A stretch of DNA of 64,000 bases from CAWEHU01 sp963808965 (GCA_963808965.1 CAWEHU010000026.1:62001-126000), one strand, 5' to 3'; numbered from the stretch's first letter, positions 22,738 to 32,360 are shown. Notes: generated from the sequence alone by a model not told the origin. Numbers and translations: made by a program.

Positions 22738-24672
22738 TCAGTCGCCAACGGCACCCAGGGGAACCCGCAGCTTCGGGACCCCCAACGCCTCCACGGCGGC
22801 GGCGACGATGTCTTTCGCGGCGAGGCCGGCTGCGGCGAGCTGCTTCGGCTGGCTATCGTGGTCGATGAAGCGGTCGGGCAACACCATCGGGCGCACCCGG
22901 AGCCCGGTGTCCAGCAGCCCCCTCCAGGCCAGATGCTGCAACACCGCCGAACCGAACCCGCCGACCGCGCCCTCCTCGATCGTGATCAGCACCGCATGGT
23001 GCCGCGCCAGCTGCTCGACCAGCGCCGTGTCGAACGGCTTGGCGAAGCGCGCGTCCACGACCGTCGCCGGCAAACCCTTCGCCGCCAGCTCGTCGGCCGC
23101 CCGCAACGCATCGGCGAGCCGCGTGCCGAGCGAGACGATCGCCACACTCCCGCCTTCCCGCAGCACCCGCCCGCGCCCCAGCGGCAAAACCTCCCCGCGA
23201 GACGGCAGCGCCGCCCCCACCCCCTCGCCGCGCGGATAGCGCACGGCACTCGGCCGGTCGTCGATCGAAGCCGCCGTCGCCACCATGTGCACGAGCTCCG
23301 CCTCGTCGGACGGCGCCATCAGCACCATCCCCGGCAGGCAGCCGAGATAGGCGAGGTCGAAACTCCCCGCGTGCGTCGCCCCGTCCGCGCCCACCAAACC
23401 CGCCCGGTCCATCGCGAACCGCACCGGCAGGCGCTGGATCGCCACGTCGTGCACCACCTGGTCGTAGGCCCGCTGCAGGAACGTCGAATAGATGGCGCAG
23501 AACGGCCGCAACCCCTCGGTCGCCATCCCGGCCGCGAACGTCACCGCGTGCTGCTCGGCGATCCCGACATCGAAACATCGGTCGGGAAAGCGCTTGGCGA
23601 ACCGGTCGAGCCCCGTCCCCGACGGCATCGCCGCGGTGATCGCGACGATGTTCGGGTCGCGCTCCGCCTCGGCGATCAGCGCATCGGCGAACACCCGCGT
23701 GTAGGACGGCGGACCGGGCGGCGCCTTCGCCTGCTCGCCGGTGATGACGTTGAACTTGGCGACGCCGTGATACTTGTCGGCCGACTGCTCGGCCGGCGCG
23801 TAGCCCTTGCCCTTCGTGGTGATCGCGTGCACCAGGATCGGCCCCGCCTCCTCCGCCTCGCGCACGTTGCGCAGCACCGGCAGCAGGTGGTCGAGATTGT
23901 GCCCGTCGATCGGGCCGACGTAGTAAAAGCCGAGTTCCTCGAACAAGGTCCCGCCGGTGAGGATGCCGCGCGCATATTCCTCCGCCCGCCGCGCCGTGCG
24001 CTCGATGCCGCGCGGGAACCGCTTCGCCATGCGCGCCGCCAGATCGCGCAAGGAAAGAAAGCTGCGCGACGACATCAGCCGCGACAGATAGGCGCTCATC
24101 GCCCCGACCGGCGGCGCGATCGACATGTCGTTGTCGTTGAGGATCACGAGCAGCCGCGAATGCAGCGCCCCCGCGTTGTTCATCGCCTCATACGCCATGC
24201 CGGCGCTCATCGCCCCGTCGCCGATGACCGCGATCACGTTGCGCGGATCCGCCTCGCCCTTCAGATCCCGCGCCACCGCCATGCCGAGCCCGGCCGAGAT
24301 CGAGGTCGAGGAGTGCGCCGCCCCGAACGGGTCGTATTCGCTCTCCGCCCGGCGGGTGAAGCCCGATAATCCGCCGCCCTGGCGCAAGGTGCGGATGCGG
24401 TCGCGCCGCCCGGTCAGGATCTTGTGCGGATAGGCCTGGTGGCCGACGTCCCAGATCAGCCGGTCGCGCGGCGTATCGAACACCGCGTGCAGCGCGACGG
24501 TCAGCTCCACCACCCCGAGCGCCGAACCGAGATGGCCGCCCGTCACCGAGACCGCGTCGATCACCTCGGCGCGCAGCTCGTCCGCCACCTGCCGCAGCTG
24601 CTCGGCCGAGAAGTTACGCAAATCGGCCGGAATGCGCACGCGATCCAACAAAGGAGTGTCCACAGCGCTCAT
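22738..24672 (-). CDS. dxs: 1-deoxy-D-xylulose-5-phosphate synthase
   Basis: 644 residues. The thiamine diphosphate motif appears as GDGAMSAGMAYEAMNNAG. Other landmarks are the N-terminal DVGHQAYPHKILTGRRD with the catalytic His and the central RFAMDRAGLVGADGATHAG. It condenses pyruvate and glyceraldehyde 3-phosphate in the first step of the MEP isoprenoid pathway. Full length for the family. tlyA follows after 11 bases, so the two are likely one transcript. It is divergent from ispH across a 368-base gap. Confidence 0.97.
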   Translation of the reverse strand: MSAVDTPLLDRVRIPADLRNFSAEQLRQVADELRAEVIDAVSVTGGHLGSALGVVELTVALHAVFDTPRDRLIWDVGHQAYPHKILTGRRDRIRTLRQGGGLSGFTRRAESEYDPFGAAHSSTSISAGLGMAVARDLKGEADPRNVIAVIGDGAMSAGMAYEAMNNAGALHSRLLVILNDNDMSIAPPVGAMSAYLSRLMSSRSFLSLRDLAARMAKRFPRGIERTARRAEEYARGILTGGTLFEELGFYYVGPIDGHNLDHLLPVLRNVREAEEAGPILVHAITTKGKGYAPAEQSADKYHGVAKFNVITGEQAKAPPGPPSYTRVFADALIAEAERDPNIVAITAAMPSGTGLDRFAKRFPDRCFDVGIAEQHAVTFAAGMATEGLRPFCAIYSTFLQRAYDQVVHDVAIQRLPVRFAMDRAGLVGADGATHAGSFDLAYLGCLPGMVLMAPSDEAELVHMVATAASIDDRPSAVRYPRGEGVGAALPSRGEVLPLGRGRVLREGGSVAIVSLGTRLADALRAADELAAKGLPATVVDARFAKPFDTALVEQLARHHAVLITIEEGAVGGFGSAVLQHLAWRGLLDTGLRVRPMVLPDRFIDHDSQPKQLAAAGLAAKDIVAAAVEALGVPKLRVPLGAVGD

Positions 24673-25040
24673 GCCTCCGCCTTCTCTCGAACTTCAGGTC
24701 CGTCGCTCTACCCGATGGCAGCGCGGAGCAAACGCCAGTGATAGGCGGATTTGTAGAGGGCGAGGCCTCTTACCGCAGATCCAGGCCGAGTTGAACAGAC
24801 CGTGTTGCAGAAAAGCCACGGTGACTGCAAGTTCGTGTGCCCTCCCGCCCTCAACGGACTTATCGGACGCGAACCCTCCGTGCCATACGCGCTACCGCTT
24901 TTGGTCCGGTGCCGGGAATCGTGGCGAAATGGCTTCGGCGTTAGGTGGTTGCGCGGTTTGTGTCAGGATGACAAACCCAACTCGGTCGGTCTGGTTTGCC
25001 GGGGAGGGACAACGCGGACGAAGCTAGGTGGAGTAGGTGC
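24673..25040. promoter_or_regulatory. Divergent dxs/ispH intergenic region
   Basis: 368 bases without a supported gene; short open frames here lack ribosome sites and homology. It must hold the promoters of dxs (minus) and ispH (plus). A small inverted repeat GGTTTGT-N9-ACAAACC lies at 24955-24977, 64 bases before ispH. The ribosome site GGTGGAG precedes ispH. No riboswitch fold was recognised. Confidence 0.45.
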
Positions 25041-25970
25041 ATGATTCGCGTCGTCTTGGCCCAACCTCGCGGCTTCTGCGCGGGGGTCGAACGGGCCATC
25101 GAGATCGTCGAGCGGGCCCTGAAGAAGTACGGTCCACCGATCTATGTGCGTCACGAGATCGTTCATAACCGTCATGTCGTCGAGGATCTGCGCACCCGAG
25201 GCGCGGTTTTCGTGGACGAACTAGACGAGATTCCGGCCGGCGCAATGACGATCTTCAGCGCCCACGGCGTCGCCAAGCGGGTCGAGGAGTTGGCGGCGGA
25301 GCGCAGTTTGCCGGTGATCGACGCAACGTGCCCGCTCGTCGCGAAGGTTCACAACGAGGGCCGGCGCTACGCATCCCAAGGCCGCGAGATCGTGCTGGTC
25401 GGGCACGCCGGGCACGCCGAGGTGGAGGGAACGATCGGGCAAATAGCCGGCACGGTCCATTTGGTGCAGACCGTGGACGATGTCGCGGCACTCAATGTCG
25501 GTAACCCGGCGAAGCTTGCGTACATTACCCAGACGACGTTATCGGTGGACGATACGCGCGGGATCATCGCGGCGCTGAAGGCCCGGTTTCCGGCGATCGT
25601 CGGACCTGACGTGCGAGACATCTGCTACGCCACGCAGAACCGGCAGCACGCGGTGCGGGAGCTCGCCAAAACGGTGGACATGATCCTGGTTGTCGGTTCG
25701 CGCAACAGCTCCAACTCCAACCGGCTGAAAGAGATCGGCGAGGAGCTGGGCAAGCCCAGTTATCTGATCGACGATGCGACCCATCTCAGGGCGGAGTGGC
25801 TCAGAGGCGTCGGGTCCGTCGGCGTGACGGCCGGCGCCTCCGCCCCTGAGATGCTGGTGCAAGGCGTACTGGAGGGCTTGCGCCGGTTCGGGGAAATCGA
25901 CATCTCCACCCTGGCCGGGGTGGCGGAGGACGTGCGCTTCCGCTTTCCCGCTCAGGTCGGCGACGCATAA
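25041..25970 (+). CDS. ispH: 4-hydroxy-3-methylbut-2-enyl diphosphate reductase
   Basis: 309 residues from ATG 25041. The three [4Fe-4S] cysteines are in PRGFCAGVERAI, DATCPLVAKVH and DICYATQNRQ, with the catalytic FSAHGV and the late TAGASAPEML motif. It makes IPP and DMAPP in the last MEP step. The ribosome site GGTGGAG fixes the start; a longer frame from 24996 is not needed. hpnH follows after 11 bases, linking isoprenoid supply to hopanoid formation. Confidence 0.97.
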   Translation: MIRVVLAQPRGFCAGVERAIEIVERALKKYGPPIYVRHEIVHNRHVVEDLRTRGAVFVDELDEIPAGAMTIFSAHGVAKRVEELAAERSLPVIDATCPLVAKVHNEGRRYASQGREIVLVGHAGHAEVEGTIGQIAGTVHLVQTVDDVAALNVGNPAKLAYITQTTLSVDDTRGIIAALKARFPAIVGPDVRDICYATQNRQHAVRELAKTVDMILVVGSRNSSNSNRLKEIGEELGKPSYLIDDATHLRAEWLRGVGSVGVTAGASAPEMLVQGVLEGLRRFGEIDISTLAGVAEDVRFRFPAQVGDA

Positions 25971-25981
25971 GGATTAGCGAA

Positions 25982-27139
25982 ATGGCAGTTCCGTTGAACC
26001 AGGCAGTGCGCGTTGGCGCCTATGTCGTCAAGCAGCATCTGATGGGACGGAAACGCTACCCGCTCGTGCTCATGCTGGAGCCCCTGTTTCGTTGCAATCT
26101 CGCCTGCGCCGGTTGCGGAAAAATTGATTATCCGGCCGAGATCTTGAACCAGCGACTCTCGGTCGCCGAGTGTCTGGAGGCGGTGGACGAGTGCGGCGCG
26201 CCGGTGGTCGTGCTGGCCGGCGGCGAGCCGCTGCTGCACAAGGAACTCGATCAAGTCGTCGAAGGCATCATCGCGCGCAAGAAATTCGTGATCGTCTGCA
26301 CGAACGCGCTGTTGCTCGAGAAGAAGATGCACCTGTTCAAGCCGGGTCCCTATTTCACCTGGTCCGTGCATCTGGACGGCGCTGAGGAGGAGCACGATCG
26401 CTCCGTGTGCCAAGCGGGCGTGTATGACCGTGCCGTAGGGGCGATTGCGGCGGCGAAGCGGGCCGGTTTCCGCACCATCATCAATGCGACTTTGTTCAAC
26501 AATTCCGAGCCGGAGAAAGTCGCTCGATTCTTCGACGACGTGATGGCGATGGGCGTCGACGGGATCAGCGTCTCCCCCGGCTATGCCTACGAGCGGGCGC
26601 CGGACCAGCAGCATTTCCTGAACCGCCGCGCGACCAAGGATCTGTTCCGCGGCATCTTCGCCCGCCAAGGCAAGGGAGCATGGAAAGGAAAGTGGGCGTT
26701 CAATCAGTCATCCATGTTCCTCGACTTTCTCGCCGGAAACCAGACGTTCCACTGCACGCCGTGGGGTAATCCCACTCGCAACTATTTCGGCTGGCAGCGG
26801 CCCTGCTATCTGCTCGGCGAGGGCTACGCGAAGACGTTCAAGGAGCTGATGGAAGAGACCGACTGGGACCGTTACGGCACCGGCAATTACGAGAAATGCG
26901 CTGACTGCATGGTGCATTCTGGCTACGAGGCGACGGCGGTGATGGAGACGATCCGCAAGCCCTGGCGCGCTGCCGCTCAGGCGGTGCGCGGCGTCCGCAC
27001 CGAGGGCGAGATGGCGCCCGAGATCCCGCTCGATAACCAGCGCCCGGCGGAATACGTCTTCAGCCGACATGTGGAGCGAGCGGTGAAGCGGCTGAAAGAG
27101 GAGAAGCAGCGCCGGCAGGTGGCGGACGCGGCGGATTGA
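25982..27139 (+). CDS. hpnH: Hopanoid radical SAM enzyme HpnH (adenosylhopane synthase)
   Basis: 385 residues. The radical SAM cluster motif is LFRCNLACAGCGKIDYP (CxxxCxxC). VVVLAGGEPLLHKELD follows as the SAM-binding GGEP. The C-terminal region has NPTRNYFGWQRPCYLLGEGY and the CADCMVHSGYEA segment typical of HpnH. It adds an adenosyl group to diploptene, opening the way to side-chain-extended hopanoids. Its last ~80 bases are overlapped antisense by the extended lipoprotein gene. Confidence 0.96.
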   Translation: MAVPLNQAVRVGAYVVKQHLMGRKRYPLVLMLEPLFRCNLACAGCGKIDYPAEILNQRLSVAECLEAVDECGAPVVVLAGGEPLLHKELDQVVEGIIARKKFVIVCTNALLLEKKMHLFKPGPYFTWSVHLDGAEEEHDRSVCQAGVYDRAVGAIAAAKRAGFRTIINATLFNNSEPEKVARFFDDVMAMGVDGISVSPGYAYERAPDQQHFLNRRATKDLFRGIFARQGKGAWKGKWAFNQSSMFLDFLAGNQTFHCTPWGNPTRNYFGWQRPCYLLGEGYAKTFKELMEETDWDRYGTGNYEKCADCMVHSGYEATAVMETIRKPWRAAAQAVRGVRTEGEMAPEIPLDNQRPAEYVFSRHVERAVKRLKEEKQRRQVADAAD

Positions 27140-27875
27140 ATCGAGAACGCAAATTCCGTTCATCCCCACGAAGGTGGGGAGCCAGGCTCGCATAAGGCTG
27201 GCATTGTTGCGCGCAGCTGGCTTCCCGCTTTCGCCGGAACGAACGGGAGATGGCAGAGTCAGCCCAAAATAAATCTACGGCGATCGGTGCGACCCCAGCC
27301 AGGGCGGCCTCGATCTGGGCGAACACCTGAGCCAGTGACGTTCGGAGCGACGCGACGATGGCGGGGGGATCGGTCCCCGACAGACCCGGGTCGGCGGTGA
27401 AGGTGCGCTGGATCAGCACCTTCACCGGGTTCGGGCGTTGATCGAGCAGCACGAGTCCGAGCGTCGCGCGAGCGCGCATAGCCGGCAAATCGGCCCAGAA
27501 CGCGGTGAGGTCGCCCTCCATAACCAGATCGGCCGGAAGCCGGCTACCAGGCGCAAGCACCGCCGCGAACAGGCCGCTAGCAGCTAGCCACTGACGCAAA
27601 TCGTCCTCGACCGCCTGCGCGGGCGGGACCGCCCACTCCTCGTAGAAATCCACCTTCACGCTGCCGTCCGGCTGCAACGATTGCAGGCCGCGCGCTTCCA
27701 ATCCCGGCCCCGCACGAACGGTCCGGACCAGCAGGACACGGCCGCGCGGGCGGGCGGGCTCGGTTGTCGGCCGGCGCACGATCAGCGGCCATTGCCGCCT
27801 TTCGAGATACGGACGCTGCGACAGCCCGCAGCCGCCGAGCCCGAGAAGTGAGGCCAACATGGCGCGACGCTTCAC
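27060..27875 (-). CDS. ABC-type transport auxiliary lipoprotein of the Mla operon, C-terminally extended
   Basis: 271 residues from GTG 27875, which overlaps the mlaD stop (GTGA). The lipobox is in LASLLGLGGCGLS. The body (RVLLVRTVRAGPGLEARGLQ, FYEEWAVPPAQAVEDDLRQW, FAQIEAALAG) is the PqiC-like auxiliary lipoprotein family that partners MCE transporters. The family usually ends near AVDLFWA (about residue 200). Beyond that the frame runs through a palindromic repeat (27157-27245) and into the antisense of hpnH. The extra ~65 residues look accidental. Confidence 0.8.
   Translation of the reverse strand: MKRRAMLASLLGLGGCGLSQRPYLERRQWPLIVRRPTTEPARPRGRVLLVRTVRAGPGLEARGLQSLQPDGSVKVDFYEEWAVPPAQAVEDDLRQWLAASGLFAAVLAPGSRLPADLVMEGDLTAFWADLPAMRARATLGLVLLDQRPNPVKVLIQRTFTADPGLSGTDPPAIVASLRTSLAQVFAQIEAALAGVAPIAVDLFWADSAISRSFRRKREASCAQQCQPYASLAPHLRGDERNLRSRFNPPRPPPAGAASPLSAASPLAPHVG
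27157..27245. repeat. Decayed palindromic repeat (89 bp)
   Basis: CGTTCATCCCCACGAAGGTG at one end is mirrored by the complement of CTTCCCGCTTTCGCCGGAAC then GAACG at the other, with an inner CCAG/CTGG pair. It resembles the widespread 'CGTCATTCCCGCGAAGGCGG' proteobacterial intergenic palindrome after several mutations. It lies just after the hpnH stop and inside the 3' end of the lipoprotein frame. Confidence 0.65.
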
Positions 27876-28885
27876 CGCGTCCGCTCCCTGGGCGGCGGGC
27901 CGCCCAACAGCACTTGCGCCGGATACTGACGCAGGGCCTCCGTCGTCTCGCGCAGGTTGGCGGCCGTCGCCTGCATGTCGCGGAGCAGGGGTATCAGGCT
28001 CTGCTGCAAATCCGCCGTGCTGTTCCCCGCTCGTCGGCTCGTTGCTTCCAGAGCCGTTATCAGCGCGGGGAGCTTGGCGGCGCCCTCCGCGAGCCGGTCC
28101 GCCGCGGTACTGAGATTGGCGAGCAAGTTGCGCACCTCCTTTCCCTGCACCAGAGCGCGAACGGAACCTGACGTGTCGCGCAAATCCGCCGTCAGGCGGG
28201 GCAGATCGGCGTCCTGCACGGTCTGACGCAGCGTTTCCAGGAGGTCGGCGGCGCGGGTCAGCGTCAGGTGCGCATCTCCGCTCCCCAGATCCCGCCGCAG
28301 ATCGTCGATCAGCCCGGTCACCGACTGCGACAGCGCCGCCATATCGATCTTGTTCAGCTTGGCCAAGAATTCCTGCGCGGCGTCCTGCACCTGGGAGAGC
28401 GTGCTCGGCATCGACGGAATGTATTCGTATTTCGGGGTCCACGGCACCGATTGCGGCGGGTACTGCTCGGGATTGACGAAATCGAGTTCGATGTAGCTAA
28501 GCCCCGTGATGCCCTGCGAGGCGACGCGCGCCCGAAGCCCGGTCTTCACCGCCGTCTGCGTATCGGGCAAGCGGCCGACGCGAGACGGGTCAATGACGAA
28601 GCGCACGAATACCAGCCGGTACGTCGCACGCTGAATGTCCATCGGCTCGTCGCGGCCATATTCGGCCGTAACCAGCCCGATATCCGTCACGCGCCCGATC
28701 GTCACGCCGCGATACTTCACCGGCGCTCCGACTTCGAGTCCCTGCACCAATTCGCGGAAATAGGTCTCGTACGGTCTGCCTTCGCTAAGCTGATTGCCGC
28801 CCAGAAACACCACCAGCCCGATCAGCACGCCGATGCCAGCCAGGAGCAGCAGACCGACGCGCAGGAACGACCCCTGCCCTCGCAT
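27872..28885 (-). CDS. mlaD: MlaD/MCE family lipid transport protein
   Basis: 337 residues. One N-terminal membrane helix (VGLLLLAGIGVLIGLVVFLG) is followed by an MCE domain (YFRELVQGLEVGAPVKYRGV, TIGRVTDIGLV). A long periplasmic helical tail carries repeated leucine/alanine heptads (LANLSTAADRLAEGAAKLPA). MCE rings ferry phospholipid across the periplasm. ATG 28885 overlaps the mlaF stop by one base (TGATG). It is longer than E. coli MlaD and closer to single-MCE, long-tail types. Confidence 0.88.
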   Translation of the reverse strand: MRGQGSFLRVGLLLLAGIGVLIGLVVFLGGNQLSEGRPYETYFRELVQGLEVGAPVKYRGVTIGRVTDIGLVTAEYGRDEPMDIQRATYRLVFVRFVIDPSRVGRLPDTQTAVKTGLRARVASQGITGLSYIELDFVNPEQYPPQSVPWTPKYEYIPSMPSTLSQVQDAAQEFLAKLNKIDMAALSQSVTGLIDDLRRDLGSGDAHLTLTRAADLLETLRQTVQDADLPRLTADLRDTSGSVRALVQGKEVRNLLANLSTAADRLAEGAAKLPALITALEATSRRAGNSTADLQQSLIPLLRDMQATAANLRETTEALRQYPAQVLLGGPPPRERTR

Positions 28886-29691
28886 CAGGCCGCGTCCTTC
28901 TCGGGCAGTTCGCGCCGGAAGAACGCACGGACCGTTGGGTGCGTGCTCTCGTCGCGCAGCCTGCGCGGATCGCCTTCCGCTATCATCCCGCCCGCGTCGC
29001 CGTGCGCGTGCCGATCGAGCATGATGCAGCGATCCGCGATTGCCAGAATCGACGCCAATTCGTGCGTCACCACCACGAAGGTCGCCCCGAGATCGCGGCG
29101 CAGATCGAGGATGAGCCGGTCCAGCCCCGCCGATGTTATAGGGTCGAGCCCCGCCGAGGGCTCGTCCAGGAACAGGAGCGGCGGATCGAGCGCCATGGCT
29201 CGCGCGATGGCGGCGCGCTTGGCCATTCCGCCCGAGATTTCGGCCGGCATCAACGGAGCGGCCTCGGCCAGTCCCACGAGGCCGAGCTTCACCCGTGCGA
29301 CCGCTTCGCGTCCGTCCGGCGGCAGGTCGGTGTACATTTCGAGCGGCAACATCACGTTCTCGATCAGCGTCATCGAGCCGAACAACGCGCCCGATTGGAA
29401 CATAACGCCAATCCCGCGCAATGCCTGCTCCCGCTGCGCCGCACGATCCGACCCCGTGATGAGATGGCCCGCGATTTCGATCGTGCCGGATGTGGGCGGT
29501 AGCAATCCGATCAACTGCTTCATCAACGTGGATTTGCCGCAACCGGAGCCGCCGAGGATCACGAAGATCTCCCCGGTTGCCACCGTGAACGACACATCGC
29601 GGAATATCGTGCGGCTGCCGAATCGCTGCGACACGTCCTCCGCTCGGATGACCGGCGTCGCATCAACAACCGGGTCGGCGCTCACCCTCAC
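28885..29691 (-). CDS. mlaF: MlaF ABC transporter ATP-binding protein
   Basis: About 268 residues. Walker A GGSGCGKSTLMKQLIGLLPP, signature EISGGMAKRAAIARAMA and Walker B PPLLFLDEPSAGLDPITSAG are all intact. The H-loop is VVTHELASI. This is the ATPase of the phospholipid-trafficking Mla/Ttg2 system. GTG 29691 overlaps the mlaE stop (GTGA), and an in-frame GTG at 29685 is possible. Confidence 0.9.
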   Translation of the reverse strand: MRVSADPVVDATPVIRAEDVSQRFGSRTIFRDVSFTVATGEIFVILGGSGCGKSTLMKQLIGLLPPTSGTIEIAGHLITGSDRAAQREQALRGIGVMFQSGALFGSMTLIENVMLPLEMYTDLPPDGREAVARVKLGLVGLAEAAPLMPAEISGGMAKRAAIARAMALDPPLLFLDEPSAGLDPITSAGLDRLILDLRRDLGATFVVVTHELASILAIADRCIMLDRHAHGDAGGMIAEGDPRRLRDESTHPTVRAFFRRELPEKDAA

Positions 29692-30799
29692 AATTTCAGC
29701 CTGTAGAGGATCACTGCGAACAGCCCGTCCAGCAGAACGGTCGAGACAATCCCGCCGACCACCGCGCCGGTCGCCGCCAGACCAACGGCGCGCGGGCCGA
29801 CCCCGGTACTGAGCTCCCTCCCGGCAGCCGATTGCCGCGACAACCGCGCCGAAGCAGATGGCCTTGAGCAGCCCCTCGATCAGGTCCCCGACCCTGGCCG
29901 CGCTGGCGACCTGATGCGCCACCGTGACCAAGGGAAAGCCGAAGGCGCGCATAACCGTCGTCATTCCCGCAGAGTCCGGCGAGATCGAGCATCAGCGTCA
30001 TCGCCGGCATCACCAGCATCACCGCGATCAGGCGCGGCAGCACCAGCATGGTCATCGGATCGAGGCCCATCGTGATGAGCGCATCCACCTCCTCGTTTAC
30101 CTTCATGGTGCCGATCTCGGCGGCGAATGCCGAGCCGGTGCGTCCGGCGAGGATCACGGCCGCGAGCAGCGGCCCCAACTCGCGCAACAGGCTGATCGAG
30201 ACCAGGTTCGCGACGTAAAGATCCGCGCCGAACCGACGCATAGGCACGGCGGACTGAAACGCCAGGATGAGCCCGATCAGAAACCCGAGCAGGATGATGA
30301 GCGGCATCGACCGCACGCCTGCCTGATCCGCATAGCGCAACAAATCGTCGCCGCGCAGCATCCGGCTGCGAGCAGGCAGGCGGAACAACGCGATGACCAC
30401 CTCGCCGAGAAACGCTATGCCGTTGCCCGCCGCCTCCAGTCCGGCCCCCGCGATTTGGCCGAAGGTGAGCACAGCGGGCGGCCCCGGTCTTTGCGGCGTG
30501 CCGGAAGCCGTCCGCGCCCGCTCGACCAACGCTTCGATCCGGGGACTCGCGCCTTCCAGAGCGGTCTCGCCTTCGTGTTCGTCCTCGATCGCGAGCAGGA
30601 AGGCGGCGCCGGCCAGATCGCAGGCCGCGACGTTCGACAGATCGAGCACCAGCTTGCGGCCGCGGGCGGTCAGCGCCGCCGCGTGCAGCGCGCTTTCCCA
30701 CAGCAGCGCCGCGCCGTCCGCGTCCAATCTCCCTGAGAAAGCGAGCATCACGTCGCTCGCCCGGTCGGTCACGCTCATCCGGGCGGGCAGGTCAGCCAC
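29688..30799 (-). CDS. mlaE: MlaE permease with N-terminal STAS domain, two frameshifts
   Basis: The N-terminal ~90 residues (FSGRLDADGAALLWESAL, KLVLDLSNVAACDLAGAAFL) form a STAS domain. The MlaE permease follows: FQSAVPMRRFGADLYVANLV, RTGSAFAAEIGTMKVNEEVD and ALITMGLDPMTMLVLPR. After DLAGLCG homology moves to the next frame (TVMRAFGFPLVTVAHQV..FGAVVAAIGC) because of an extra base near 29965. It moves again near 29805, then ends GIVSTVLLDGLFAVILYRLK. With both bases removed the protein is complete and its stop overlaps mlaF. Start is GTG 30799; ATG 30778 is possible. Confidence 0.85.
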
Positions 30800-30844
30800 G
30801 CGTCATGTCCCCGAGACGCGCCGCGCCGAGTGGGCCTTTCGTCC

Positions 30845-31880
30845 TCAGTGCGCCAGCCAAGAGTCGAACCGTTGCGTCAGCTTGTCGTGGTTGTCGCGCC
30901 AGAATTGCTCGTCGATCGGGAGCGCCGCGCCGAGATTGGCGGGATTCGCGGGAGACACCGCGAACAGCTCGGCGGGCAATCCCTCATTTGCCCCTTTCGC
31001 CAGTCCCGCGTACGGCTCGAGTGCCGTGAGACGCGCCTCGATAGCGGAGTCGCCGACGAAATAGAGGAACTGATAGGCCTGCCGCAGATTAGGACTGCCC
31101 TTCATCACGCCCCAGCTGTAGATCGCACCGAGACTGCCCGCCCATTGGATGCCGAGATTCCGGTGCTCCGTCCAGTTCGCGACGGTGATGCGGACATTGG
31201 GCGCGCTCGTCATCAGCACCTCGCCGGAGCCGAGCAGTTTCGGCGCGTCCGCGCTCGAAATCCCACCAGACGATGTACGGCCGGAGTTGATCGAGCTTCC
31301 GGAACGCCCGGTCGACGCCGTCATTCGTGCGGAGGACCTTGTACACGTCCCCCGGCGCGACGCCGTCCGCCAGCAGAGCGAATTCCAGATTCGTCCTGGC
31401 GCTGCGGCGGAGTCCACGCTTGCCCGGATATTTCGCGACGTCCCAGAAATCCGCCCAAGTCGGCGTGCCCTGAAATTTGTCCTTGTCCCAGGACAGAACA
31501 AAGTTGAACATCGCGGCTCCGACCCCGCAATCGCTCACAGCCTGCGGCAGGTAGTGATCCTTGCCGCCGATCTGCGCCCAATCGAGCCGTTCCAGCAGAC
31601 CTTCCTCGCAGCCGATGAGGAGCTCGTCGCCCTGCAGCTCCACGACGTCCCACCCGCTCGTGGCCGGATCCTTCTTCGTGCGCAACGTGTCGATGCCGCC
31701 GTTCCAGCCCAGAACCTCGAGCGCGATGCCGGTCGCATCGCTGAAGGGCTTGAAATAGGCCTGCGTCTGCGCCTCTGGATGTGGGTCTTGGCGGGAAACG
31801 ATGCTGAGCTCCCGGGCCATCGCGGCCGGAATTACAACCAGCGCGAGCGCCGCGGCGGCAAAAAGCGTGCGGGCGTTCAT
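30845..31880 (-). CDS. Periplasmic substrate-binding protein, PotD-like, frameshifted
   Basis: From ATG 31880 a signal peptide (TLFAAAALALVVIPAAMARE) leads into a type 2 periplasmic binding fold (FKPFSDATGIALEVLGWNGG, DVVELQGDELLIGCEEGLLE). It resembles spermidine/putrescine-type binding proteins. Homology leaves the frame after RPYIVWWD at about 31257, where an extra T (minus strand) shifts it. It resumes as APKLLGSGEVLMTSAPNVRI and runs to 30845. The gene is complete apart from this base. No ABC permease or ATPase for it is adjacent. Confidence 0.8.
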
Positions 31881-32081
31881 CCTGGTCCGGCTCCGGTCTG
31901 CTGCTGTGCTGCGGACGCTACCCCCCGCCAACGCAGGGGGCAACGCGCCGTTGCCGCTCGGCATCAGGGGCGTCCAAGCGGTCCCGAACGCCCCCGGAAT
32001 GGCCGATCAGGATGTCCGGGCGAGCAACCCGCCATTCGGGCAGGCGTTACGCGACGGAAACTCGCTATAAGGGAGCGGTGA

Positions 32082-32357
32082 ATGACCACGCTGGAGGTGG
32101 GTTCGATGTCAGACAAGACCAACGACGCCAAGGAACAGATCGCCAAACTGCGCGAGCAGGTCGAGATGCTAATGAACGACCGCGTCACCCCGGCGCTCGC
32201 GGGCGTCGCTGGTCGCGCGGAACAGGCGGCCCGCCAGGCCGGCGATATGGCGTGGGAGCAGAAGGAGGCCCTGAGCGGCCGGGTGCGGGAGCAGCCGATC
32301 GTCGCGATCCTCGTCGCCGCCGCCGCGGGATATCTAATCGGCCGGATTTCCCGCTAA
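32082..32357 (+). CDS. DUF883/ElaB-like ribosome-associated membrane protein
   Basis: 91 residues. A charged helical part (AKEQIAKLREQVEMLMNDRV) is followed by a C-terminal hydrophobic anchor (VAILVAAAAGYLIGRISR). This is the DUF883/YqjD-ElaB layout; in E. coli such proteins tether ribosomes to the membrane in stationary phase. Two starts have good ribosome sites: ATG 32082 (AAGGGAG) and ATG 32106 (GGAGGTG). It sits immediately before a holin-like membrane protein gene, a common pairing. Confidence 0.75.
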   Translation: MTTLEVGSMSDKTNDAKEQIAKLREQVEMLMNDRVTPALAGVAGRAEQAARQAGDMAWEQKEALSGRVREQPIVAILVAAAAGYLIGRISR

Positions 32358-32360
32358 GCC

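Noticed and set aside
22666..24369. 567-codon plus-strand open frame opposite dxs
   Set aside because: It mirrors dxs codon by codon in GC-rich DNA, is extremely Arg/Pro-rich, has no ribosome site and no recognisable domain. dxs itself is unambiguous.
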